DNA of 57,933 bases from positions 1-57,933 of IMG/VR virus record IMGVR_UViG_3300028767_000024. One strand, written 5' to 3'. Numbering within the stretch: position 1 is the first letter of the stretch; each line of letters starts with the position of its first letter. Below, one piece after another: positions 51,707 to 57,933 of the stretch. A program made the translations under genes and the position numbers. The DNA is from a virus. Below the pieces are notes generated by a model, which was not told the origin of the DNA, ran no database searches, and worked only from the letters and a program-made list of their open reading frames with translations.

Positions 51707-52204
51707 CTACTTAGTGAAATTAAAGCGTAATTTTTCAATCGACTCCTCAGCCTTTTCGATAGCTTCAATAACTTCGGCATCAGTACATTCATCTGAAAGA
51801 AATGCATTAGCTCTATCCATGAGCCTGACAAATACTGCATTTTGTTCATGGATAATACCGTAGAGTCCGTAATCCTTGGCAGTAGAAAAATTATTGCGCG
51901 TATTGGATTCTTCTTCCTGGTGTTCAAAACACGTTTTCAAATACTTATCAACCATCTGTTTAAATGGTGCATCGTATTCAGACCTGTCGTCCAGAACTCT
52001 TTTACTATGGGAAACAGAACAATGCCCTTTTAATCCAAATCTTTTTGCATTATCGTCCTGACACATCCTATGGCTCTGTTCCACATAAACCATACATAGC
52101 ATCCTGGCAAGGACTTCTTCTCCTTTCCTGGTCTTGGTAAACATTTTTTGAATGTTCGCCCCGGTCGTCTTTGCAGCTAAAAGCTCATGAAATTTATAGG
52201 TCAT
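51707..52204 (-). CDS. DnaA domain IV-like DNA-binding protein
   Basis: 165 residues. Residues about 30-75, ARMLCMVYVEQSHRMCQDD then NAKRFGLKGHCSVSHSKRV, fit the C-terminal helix-turn-helix of DnaA (ARxxAMYLxRELT...IGxxFGxxDHTTVLHAxxKI), including the FG-H-S-V core that contacts DnaA boxes. There is no AAA+ ATPase part. The rest is helical with an acidic C-terminus. It lies in the replication cluster and might bind an origin or occlude host DnaA boxes. It precedes the HNH element. Confidence 0.6.
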   Translation of the reverse strand: MTYKFHELLAAKTTGANIQKMFTKTRKGEEVLARMLCMVYVEQSHRMCQDDNAKRFGLKGHCSVSHSKRVLDDRSEYDAPFKQMVDKYLKTCFEHQEEESNTRNNFSTAKDYGLYGIIHEQNAVFVRLMDRANAFLSDECTDAEVIEAIEKAEESIEKLRFNFTK

Positions 52205-52215
52205 CTTATTATTAA

Positions 52216-52998
52216 TTAGAGATCATAAAAAGATAAAATGGATGACAATTTTTTATTCAGCACACAGTAGGCGCACTTACCACAAGGCGTACTCGGAATA
52301 TCGTGATTCTTTACCGCCATCACATGATCAATATTCATCCTTACCTGCTCTAGTGCCATATCCATTTCGAGAACCGGGACCTCAATTATTTCAATGTCGA
52401 TTGGGTTTTCCTTAGATATTGCAGCAATGAATGCAGGGAGAAGTTCCCCTGTGTTAATTCTCACGATTTCTCGGTAGATTGCTAATTGCTGACAGTATCC
52501 GCCGGCTTCAATGAAGTTTACTTTCATGTTGCCGTTCCATACACGTTCACGGATTGATTTCGTGGTTTTTAAGTCCACTAGACATCTGCCGGGATGATAG
52601 GAGTCAATCTTGATTTTCCACGGCACATTAAACATTACGCCAGTCATAATGACTTGTTTTTGCCCGTTCATAAAATCCATGAAGAACTCGTCGGATTCGG
52701 CTCTTGCGATCATTTCTTCTGCTAATTTAAAGGGGGCTTTTAACTCGCCTTTAAGGGTAAACATATCATTGTTTAAAAACTTAAATTCAGGAAGCGTATG
52801 TTCAAAATGAGCGTCACAAAAACTCCCAATCTGAAATGCTATATTCGGTTCATCTACCCATTCGCCACGAAGTTTTGCTAATGCCATACTTTCACATCCG
52901 GGATATATTCCACTTCCAATAAATGAGTTATATTGAGAATTGGACATATAAAGGGCGTCTGATTCTTTGCTGAAGTAGTTATCTTTGGTCAGTATCAT
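52216..52998 (-). CDS. PD-(D/E)XK exonuclease, recombination partner
   Basis: 260 residues. YFSKESDALYMSNSQYNSF then GCESMALAKLRGEW is the N-terminal part of the DUF3799/RecE-like family. FQIGSFCDAHFE supplies a conserved acidic pair, WKIKIDSYHPG gives the catalytic Asp, and CLVDLKTTKS gives the D-x-K of the PD-(D/E)XK core. CGKCAYCVL near the C-terminus is a cysteine cluster like those of Cas4/AddB-type Fe-S nucleases. It overlaps the coiled-coil gene by four bases, with the annealing-type protein beyond it. It would resect double-strand ends for annealing. Confidence 0.7.
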   Translation of the reverse strand: MILTKDNYFSKESDALYMSNSQYNSFIGSGIYPGCESMALAKLRGEWVDEPNIAFQIGSFCDAHFEHTLPEFKFLNNDMFTLKGELKAPFKLAEEMIARAESDEFFMDFMNGQKQVIMTGVMFNVPWKIKIDSYHPGRCLVDLKTTKSIRERVWNGNMKVNFIEAGGYCQQLAIYREIVRINTGELLPAFIAAISKENPIDIEIIEVPVLEMDMALEQVRMNIDHVMAVKNHDIPSTPCGKCAYCVLNKKLSSILSFYDL

Positions 52999-54221
52999 AG
53001 CGCCTCAATTTTAGTAACCGCCCATTTTTTGAATAGCTCAAATTTAGCATCGATTTCTTGCGCTACGATAATGGATTCCATGTTTGAAAGCTTCAGTTCG
53101 GGAAGAGTGCAATTGTTAATCCATAGAACCATTTTTGTCTTGTCGGGCGCTTTTAATGCCTGTTTTTCGGCAGCAATACGTTCAGCCTCCTTTATCTTAG
53201 CTTCGGCTAATACTCTTCGTTCTTCGGCTTCTTTCTTGGCAATTTGATCCTGTAATGCTTTCCGCTCTGCCTCAGCTTTTTCTCTTTCGATTCTTGCCTT
53301 TTCTTCGATAGCATCCTGAATTCGTTTTGCTTCTGCACGCTCTTTGGCGAGAATGGCGTCCTGTTTTTCTTTTTCGATACGAGCCTTTTTGTCAGCTTCC
53401 GCTTTCTGTTTTGCGAGTAGATCGGCCTGACGTTTCCGTTCTGCCTCGGCCTTCTTTTCTCTTTCGATAGCTTCGGCTTTCAGCCTTTCGTTCTCCTGAT
53501 GGATTCGCGCCTGTTCAGTTTCGTATGCCGTCTTTTTGCCTTCGAGATATATAAGATGCTGAGTATAATCTTCGGTTGACATTATACCAAGATTAACCAC
53601 TGAGTATATTTCCTCCTGAAATTGAATGTACTTATACAACTCAACCTGCCGTTCTCTTCCGAGTTTATCAATGCGTTCGTTCTCAATAAGTAATTCTTCA
53701 GCTTCCCTATCAGCTTTAACTTTTGCATCGAAAGCTACTTTAATTCCAACCAAGTAGTTCTGATAAATACTTTCGGGCATCTCGCCTAATCGATCAGGAA
53801 GTAGAAATTCAGAAGTGTATTGAAGCAATTCCACCTTCCGTTCTGCCGCAATCTTAGCAATCTTCTCGGCTTCCTGAATGGCAAAGTGTTTCTCAATCTT
53901 TTCCAGGTTCTCTTCCATCTGCTCAACCGGTAGTGTTTCCTTATTCTTCCACGCATCAACAAACTGTCCGGCACGAAGGAAGTACGCTTTCTGTGTTTTA
54001 TGAATTTCGCCGATACCGGTTCTGACTTTGACTAATTTCAACCTGAGTTCCCGTGCTTCAATGCAGGTTTCTTTATTAATCTCCTTGGTTAAAAGAAGAT
54101 TGTAAACTTCCTGATAACCTTCGCGTTCTGCAATCTTGGGTAAAAACGCTTTTTCGATTTCAACTGCGCTTGAATCTGACAACCCGTATTCTTTTGGGTC
54201 AACTTTTGCTAATTCGTTCAT
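52995..54221 (-). CDS. DUF1351-like coiled-coil protein of the recombination module
   Basis: 408 residues. The N-terminal 130 residues (IAEREGYQEVYNLLLTKEIN, then ARELRLKLVKVRTGIGEIHK) resemble DUF1351-like proteins often placed next to RecT-type genes. Residues about 240-355 form an Ala/Glu/Lys/Arg coiled coil (ERLKAEAIEREKKAEAERKR). A compact C-terminal domain ends KKWAVTKIEAL. It lies between the exonuclease and the annealing-type gene, so a role in recombination is probable. Confidence 0.6.
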   Translation of the reverse strand: MNELAKVDPKEYGLSDSSAVEIEKAFLPKIAEREGYQEVYNLLLTKEINKETCIEARELRLKLVKVRTGIGEIHKTQKAYFLRAGQFVDAWKNKETLPVEQMEENLEKIEKHFAIQEAEKIAKIAAERKVELLQYTSEFLLPDRLGEMPESIYQNYLVGIKVAFDAKVKADREAEELLIENERIDKLGRERQVELYKYIQFQEEIYSVVNLGIMSTEDYTQHLIYLEGKKTAYETEQARIHQENERLKAEAIEREKKAEAERKRQADLLAKQKAEADKKARIEKEKQDAILAKERAEAKRIQDAIEEKARIEREKAEAERKALQDQIAKKEAEERRVLAEAKIKEAERIAAEKQALKAPDKTKMVLWINNCTLPELKLSNMESIIVAQEIDAKFELFKKWAVTKIEAL

Positions 54222-54238
54222 GTCTGTACTGTCTTAGA

Positions 54239-55057
54239 TTAATTTACCTCTTCCGGTTTAACTTCTTCCTTCTTGGTTTCTTTGGACAGAGGATTGACTA
54301 CTTCATGTTTGGTCTTAGCCTTACGAAATGCGGTATCTACATCTGTATCTCCGTCCTTGATTGCAGTTCCAATTCCGATGAGAACCACCAAGTCGTCAGG
54401 TGTAATGTGATCGATTGAAGCCTTACCGATTGCACCAAGAATTTCAGCTTCGGTTAATGAATACGAATCTTTCAGCGCATCAATTACCTGTTTTCTTCGG
54501 GTAAGCAATTTGGTCTTATCGGATACGTCGCCGGTAATCTTACTTTTAGCCTCGTTATAAACTTTATCTACGATGGCTTTAGGGATAACGGACAAGATGG
54601 CGTTACGAAGCGCGATTGAATTACCGGCATTTCCTGTCACGACGATCATGTCGTCATTCATTCTGCCGGTCTTTGTCATGATCGATCGCTTAACCTCAAC
54701 CTTTATTGCGAGGTTATTTTCAAGATCAAAACATACTGCCTGACATGTTACTTGCTTTGCATCCACTCCAATAACCTTGGCCTCAATTCTCAGGTTTCCC
54801 CAACTCTGGGCAAGAATTTTTGCAAGATGAACACTTGGGCCGGTAATTGACTTACCTCCTCTTGGCACCGAATAAGTACATGTTGCTGCCGTTTCCTTAT
54901 CGAGAGTAACCACAGCTATTGCATTCTCAATTGCCCGTTTCATATTTCTCCCGTACAGCTTTGCAGTAGCAATCTGAACGTCAATCTGAGCCTTGTCCTG
55001 CGAATAAACTATATCCGCATTTACTTCTTCTACGTGAACTAAATCTTCTGATTCCAT
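54239..55057 (-). CDS. Single-strand annealing-type recombination protein (putative)
   Basis: 272 residues. TCTYSVPRGGKSITGPSVHL then AKILAQSWGNLRIEAKVIG matches a pattern I recall from phage proteins placed next to DUF3799-type exonucleases and predicted to be recombinases (PRGGKxIxGPSxRLAEIxAxxWGN). The region MIVVTGNAGNSIALRNAILSV is equally characteristic. The acidic C-terminus (SKETKKEEVKPEEVN) is what an SSB-like partner tail would show. I do not assign it to Redbeta, RecT or Erf with certainty. It follows a 22-base gap after the zinc-ribbon gene. Confidence 0.55.
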   Translation of the reverse strand: MESEDLVHVEEVNADIVYSQDKAQIDVQIATAKLYGRNMKRAIENAIAVVTLDKETAATCTYSVPRGGKSITGPSVHLAKILAQSWGNLRIEAKVIGVDAKQVTCQAVCFDLENNLAIKVEVKRSIMTKTGRMNDDMIVVTGNAGNSIALRNAILSVIPKAIVDKVYNEAKSKITGDVSDKTKLLTRRKQVIDALKDSYSLTEAEILGAIGKASIDHITPDDLVVLIGIGTAIKDGDTDVDTAFRKAKTKHEVVNPLSKETKKEEVKPEEVN

Positions 55058-55078
55058 GTCTATTTATTTATTGGTTAA

Positions 55079-55309
55079 TTATTCTCCATCTTCAAAATAA
55101 CCTTCTTTTCTAAGGCAGTCGTCGCATTTGTAAAATATACAATCTACCTCATCATGAAGTTTTTTATCAAACCTAAATCCGGTAACTTCATTTCGTGATT
55201 CGTAGGTCGTTTCATTTCCGCAGAAATGACAGGGCGGATCATCTTCCTGGTTCCAAGGAGCGTCTGGACTAAAATATGCGCCTGCCGGGTAATAGTCTGC
55301 TTCTGTCAT
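55079..55309 (-). CDS. Zinc-ribbon-like small protein
   Basis: 76 residues with two Cys pairs, CHFCG and, about 30 residues on, CIFYKCDDC, which fit a zinc ribbon. The N-terminus is acidic and aromatic (EADYYPAGAYFSPDAPWNQE). It overlaps the upstream gene by four bases. No specific family. Probably binds nucleic acid or protein. Confidence 0.6.
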   Translation of the reverse strand: MTEADYYPAGAYFSPDAPWNQEDDPPCHFCGNETTYESRNEVTGFRFDKKLHDEVDCIFYKCDDCLRKEGYFEDGE

Positions 55310-55506
55310 TTTGTATGAATTTTATCAAGTTCTGCTGTAAGTTTATAAATTTCTGATATAGCAAAGTTAATACCATCAATTTTTGCTTGAATTCTTATCA
55401 CAAAAGAAGAATTGTCTTTCCACTGTTCTTGTTCTTTCTTTAAATCCAATTCCCAACAACTACGTTGGTAGGTTAATGTCCTGATCAAATAGTCTAAGTA
55501 TTCCAT
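55306..55506 (-). CDS. Small helical protein, 66 aa
   Basis: 66 residues, predicted to be two helices in a hairpin (LIRTLTYQRSCWELDLKKEQ, then AKIDGINFAISEIYKLTAEL). It overlaps the downstream gene by four bases. No family recognised. Confidence 0.5.
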   Translation of the reverse strand: MEYLDYLIRTLTYQRSCWELDLKKEQEQWKDNSSFVIRIQAKIDGINFAISEIYKLTAELDKIHTK

Positions 55507-55517
55507 TTTACTTACTT

Positions 55518-55823
55518 TTAAATTAAATTAGCCTTCAACCACCGTTCGCCTTTCCATCCTTTTATCCATTGATTGTTGTCACAGAATAAAACGGAACCTG
55601 CCTTTGGATAAAATACAACTCTACCCCATTCATTAGTGTAAATTTTAATCCTATCCTCATATTCTTCAACTAAATATAACGCCCTTAATGCAGGCATAAC
55701 TTCTTCTTCGAACTTCTCTTTCCTTTCGGCTCTTTCAATCTTTCTAATCCAATTACAATCCCGTTCGTCATTGTCTGAATTATCCTCGGACATCTGCTGT
55801 TTTAACCGCTCTGATTCCTTCAT
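55518..55823 (-). CDS. Conserved phage protein, 101 aa
   Basis: 101 residues. The charged helical N-terminus (IRKIERAERKEKFEEEVMPA) is followed by a beta pattern, EWGRVVFYPKAGSVLFCDNN then QWIKGWKGERWLKANL. This recalls a small phage protein family with EWGxxxYYPKAxxL...WIxxGxxWI, function unknown. Its ATG overlaps the stop of the upstream gene by four bases. Confidence 0.6.
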   Translation of the reverse strand: MKESERLKQQMSEDNSDNDERDCNWIRKIERAERKEKFEEEVMPALRALYLVEEYEDRIKIYTNEWGRVVFYPKAGSVLFCDNNQWIKGWKGERWLKANLI

Positions 55824-55960
55824 TTTAATCCTTTTAAAATGTTTATCGCAACATCAATTGCTTCTCCTATTTCTTTCGGACCAGGTAACTCTACATCGTC
55901 ACTACCCCTGCGCCATTTATTGTAAATTACCAGTATTTTTAATGCTTCTTGTAGGTTCAT
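55820..55960 (-). CDS. Small conserved phage protein (YNKWRRG type)
   Basis: 46 residues: LQEALKILVIYNKWRRGSDD then LPGPKEIGEAIDVAINIL. I recognise this as a short phage protein with the pattern ALxxLxxYNxWRRG...MPxPxEIGxAIDxAI, common next to replication genes and of unknown function. Its stop overlaps the next gene by ATGA, and a consensus promoter lies 21 bases upstream, so it is the first gene of its operon. Confidence 0.65.
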   Translation of the reverse strand: MNLQEALKILVIYNKWRRGSDDVELPGPKEIGEAIDVAINILKGLK

Positions 55961-55980
55961 ATCGTTGAATTATTTCTGCA

Positions 55981-56011
55981 CAAATATATATATATTTATT
56001 GACTTGGCAAT
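55981..56011 (-). promoter_or_regulatory. Bacteroidota-type promoter (ATTG-N19-TATATTTG)
   Basis: On the minus strand ATTG (56008-56011) is followed by exactly 19 bases and TATATTTG (55981-55988). The start would be near 55974, about 14 bases before the ATG at 55960. It should drive the zinc-ribbon and recombination genes. Confidence 0.7.
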
Positions 56012-56044
56012 GGGTAATCGTAGTTTAAAATGATTATAAATAGT

Positions 56045-56683
56045 CTAATATTTTTTAGTCCTCCATGGGTCACTTATTCCACGTCTAAGCATCTCGTTTT
56101 TAAGTAGATCCTTGTATTTATTATGAACTTCCCTTATCTGCTCCATGGTAAGTTCGGGATCATTCATTCTGTCCTCCAATTTCGTCACAGTTCCTTCTCC
56201 ATGAGTTCGCTCTATCCATTGTGCCATGGCTTCCTGATTTCCGGCGAAATGTTTATTTTCCTGCAAGCTCTGTGGTGCCAGATTTGTAAATTCAAACTTA
56301 AGTGCCGGATACTTGTCCGAACGAATGTAATGCCCTGTTTGCAATCGTTTATCATTTACTTTATACTTCAGTTCGGGATTAGTGGCGCAATGAACCCATA
56401 AATTATCGTCCGCATATTTTAGGCAAATAAATCTACTTACCAACTTCCATGTCTGGTTATGATACCCTTTTTTTGCCTCATCCTTTCGATCCTGACGAGC
56501 TTTCTCTAACTCCGCAGTAGTTTGTACCCTTTGATCTTCTAACTGTCTTAAAACGGCTAAAATCGCGTGATCCTCGCAATAGGGTTTAAACTTACCTTCA
56601 CGAGTCGGATCAGGCATTCGGGTTTTATCGCATCCTGGTTCTTTGCAGATATTTTTTAGCTTTGGTAGTTTTTTGGTTCTCAT
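56045..56683 (-). CDS. NinG-like recombination endonuclease
   Basis: 212 residues. The N-terminus CKEPGCDKTRMPDP, then PYCEDHAILAVL, is a cysteine/histidine metal site. LQTGHYIRSDKYPALKFEFT then NLAPQSLQENKHFAGNQEAM is the NinG (lambda Rap) signature with the GHY and N-x-x-PQ motifs. Such enzymes resolve branched DNA during recombination. It overlaps the AP2-like gene by four bases and belongs to the replication and recombination block. Confidence 0.75.
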   Translation of the reverse strand: MRTKKLPKLKNICKEPGCDKTRMPDPTREGKFKPYCEDHAILAVLRQLEDQRVQTTAELEKARQDRKDEAKKGYHNQTWKLVSRFICLKYADDNLWVHCATNPELKYKVNDKRLQTGHYIRSDKYPALKFEFTNLAPQSLQENKHFAGNQEAMAQWIERTHGEGTVTKLEDRMNDPELTMEQIREVHNKYKDLLKNEMLRRGISDPWRTKKY

Positions 56684-56883
56684 TTCTTTGGTTTTAAAAT
56701 ATTAATTGGCGGTAATCCGAATTCAATACAGAACCTATCATAACATAGGGCAGCTTCTCTCTCGGATTTACAGCACTTCTTTTTATAAACATACTTATGC
56801 ATCAACTGAGCCATGTAACACACGTACTTACCGTTTAAGATAATCGGATACACGCCCTTAAATTTGGATTTTGGTAGGGTCAT
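56680..56883 (-). CDS. AP2-like stand-alone DNA-binding protein
   Basis: 67 residues. SKFKGVYPIILNGKYVCYMA then SEREAALCYDRFCIEFGLPP fits the AP2/ERF-type fold of phage proteins (SKYRGVxxxxxGKWxAxI... EExAAxAYDxxxxxxG). Unlike the AP2 parts in the homing endonucleases here, it has no nuclease attached. The function could be DNA binding at the replication genes, and it could also be a domesticated piece of an endonuclease. Confidence 0.55.
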   Translation of the reverse strand: MTLPKSKFKGVYPIILNGKYVCYMAQLMHKYVYKKKCCKSEREAALCYDRFCIEFGLPPINILKPKK

Positions 56884-56886
56884 TTT

Positions 56887-57933
56887 CTAAAATGGTTTAT
56901 CGTCTTCGTATTCAAAATTAGAATTTACCGGCATCTTTGAACTCACGTTTTGTATGTCGGGATAATCTTCGTACTGAGGATTCATATCATAGAACTGAGT
57001 CATGTCCTCGTTTGCTCTTATCGGTATGTCATAACACTTTCCGCGACGATGCTTTGCAATAGATAAAATCAAATCATCATTCTCGTCCTTGAATGGGAAT
57101 AGGATTATATCCGTGTCCTGCTCTAAACTTCCTGATTCCCTGAGATCACCCTTTCGTGGCTTTGCTCCGGCACCCCTTGTTTCTACTTCACGGTTAAGTT
57201 GGGCCAATGCCATTAGCGGCACATGACAATCAAGAGTAACACTTTTAAGGGTTCTGCTTATTTTGCTTATTTGCTGTTCCCTTATCTTGGATTCTTCTTC
57301 GGGAGGAATAAGCTGAAGATAATCAGCAAATACCATGTCGCACTTGCCGGACTTGATATTTTTTTTTGTGTTGGATTTTATCTTGCCAGATTTAATGTCA
57401 GATTTGTCATACCAAAGTATAGGTAGTTTTCTTAAAATCTGATTAGCCCTATTTATTTCATCCCAATCCAATTCAGTAAACTTGGCGTCCCTCACTTTGG
57501 TTCTACTTACGCCTGACTCGCCGGAAAGAATTATTCGATATAAGTCTTCAGAGTTCATTTCGTATCCGTAAACGTTCACCCAAAATCCAGCCTTAGCCGC
57601 TACAACTATAAATCTAAGCATTAACGAAGTCTTTCCTACAGATGGTCTTGCCGCAAGGATTATAAAGTTAGGTGATCTCCACCCAGAAGTCCCCTTATCC
57701 AATTCAAAAAATCCTGTTGGTATTCCGATCAGCTTTCCTTCTTTGGCTTTTTCGTAATCTTCCTTCAACTCTTCTATGGTTTTTTCCGCCACGGCTTCCG
57801 TAGACTTACAGCCATCTGCGCCACCGGAACCATTACTTAAATTTTCAATAGAACTTTCAGCAAACGCAAGAAGATCATCTACGTCCTGCGTGTCATCGTA
57901 TGCCTGAGTCTGAATCATGGTTCCAATTCTAAT
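56887..57933 (-). CDS. dnaB: Replicative DNA helicase, DnaB type, 5'-truncated
   Basis: The frame remains open to the right edge, so the protein is partial. The first residues in view (IRIGTMIQTQAYDDTQDVDD) fit the linker between the N-terminal and ATPase domains, so the N-terminal domain lies outside. The ATPase domain has GIPTGFFELDKGTSGWRSPN then AARPSVGKTSLML (Walker A), MVFADYLQLI (Walker B), and LAQLNREVETR followed by RKGDLRESGSLEQDTD (arginine finger and H4 region). It acts as the hexameric fork helicase of the phage. It ends three bases before the AP2-like gene. Confidence 0.85.
   Translation of the reverse strand: MRIGTMIQTQAYDDTQDVDDLLAFAESSIENLSNGSGGADGCKSTEAVAEKTIEELKEDYEKAKEGKLIGIPTGFFELDKGTSGWRSPNFIILAARPSVGKTSLMLRFIVVAAKAGFWVNVYGYEMNSEDLYRIILSGESGVSRTKVRDAKFTELDWDEINRANQILRKLPILWYDKSDIKSGKIKSNTKKNIKSGKCDMVFADYLQLIPPEEESKIREQQISKISRTLKSVTLDCHVPLMALAQLNREVETRGAGAKPRKGDLRESGSLEQDTDIILFPFKDENDDLILSIAKHRRGKCYDIPIRANEDMTQFYDMNPQYEDYPDIQNVSSKMPVNSNFEYEDDKPF

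Noticed and set aside
51580-51927. N-terminal extension of the HNH endonuclease to 51927
   Set aside because: It overlaps the DnaA-like gene in another frame and shows no protein-like family features before NUMOD4. The ATG at 51579 is adequate.
1-57933. tRNA genes
   Set aside because: I looked for the T-loop GGTTCRANTC and acceptor stems in the gaps and found none convincing. Partial matches such as near 18010 lack the other arms.

Overview
The window is a contiguous piece of a tailed-phage genome that almost certainly infects a member of the Bacteroidota. The case rests on several independent signs. Several intergenic regions carry the Bacteroidota promoter pattern TTG-N19-TAnnTTTG. Many genes lack Shine-Dalgarno sequences. 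The receptor-binding genes carry domains typical of that phylum (Fibrobacter-type major paralogous domain, BspA-like leucine-rich repeats, a DUF1566-like fold). The lysis and replication genes are of types seen in Bacteroidota phages. Virion gene content points to a short-tailed (podovirus-like) particle: large terminase, portal, scaffold, major capsid protein, small connector or ring proteins, a 1135-residue nozzle/muzzle protein, and three ejection-type internal proteins ending in a 2471-residue giant with an NlpC/P60 peptidase. No sheath, tape-measure or tail-tube genes were seen. The order resembles T7/P22 and crAss-like virions, but I cannot assign a family without a search.

Layout. Bases 1-5711 are a rightward block of small accessory genes. 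It starts inside a repeat-containing structural gene and includes an HTH protein, an exported basic peptide, a C5-methyltransferase-like enzyme and a small lipoprotein. In its middle lies a 0.5 kb stretch with no convincing protein gene, which holds a good promoter, a terminator and several strong RNA stems. From 5783 to the right edge nearly everything runs leftward. Read in transcription order from the right edge these are: DnaB-type helicase (5' end off the window), AP2-like protein, NinG, small genes, a recombination trio (single-strand annealing-type protein, coiled-coil protein, PD-(D/E)XK exonuclease), a DnaA-domain-IV-like protein, an HNH homing endonuclease, and a GroES-like pair. One rightward small gene interrupts this at 49.5 kb. 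Next come a tail fibre and a separately transcribed Ig/cadherin-like structural protein, a frameshifted GIY-YIG homing endonuclease, then terminase, portal, scaffold and capsid, connectors, nozzle, ejection proteins, an array of receptor-binding proteins with a holin among them, and finally an endolysin and spanin-like lysis cassette that converges on the rightward block.

Most striking observations: (1) the 9-mer TGATAGTGA occurs nine times, always on the + strand, always preceded by a pyrimidine, and with spacing that tends to widen from left to right, although under one copy is expected by chance; (2) a single-domain GroES-like protein sits next to a protein that reads as two fused GroES-like domains; (3) an RNA-rich leader at 2.5-2.95 kb; (4) homing-endonuclease traffic, including a one-base-type frameshift and an AP2 remnant exactly at the apparently truncated 3' end of a receptor-binding gene; (5) a 14-unit, 60-bp repeat fibre whose units look shuffled; (6) a candidate inner-to-outer membrane bridging protein in the lysis cassette.

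All functional calls come from reading motifs and gene order. No database search or folding program was run.
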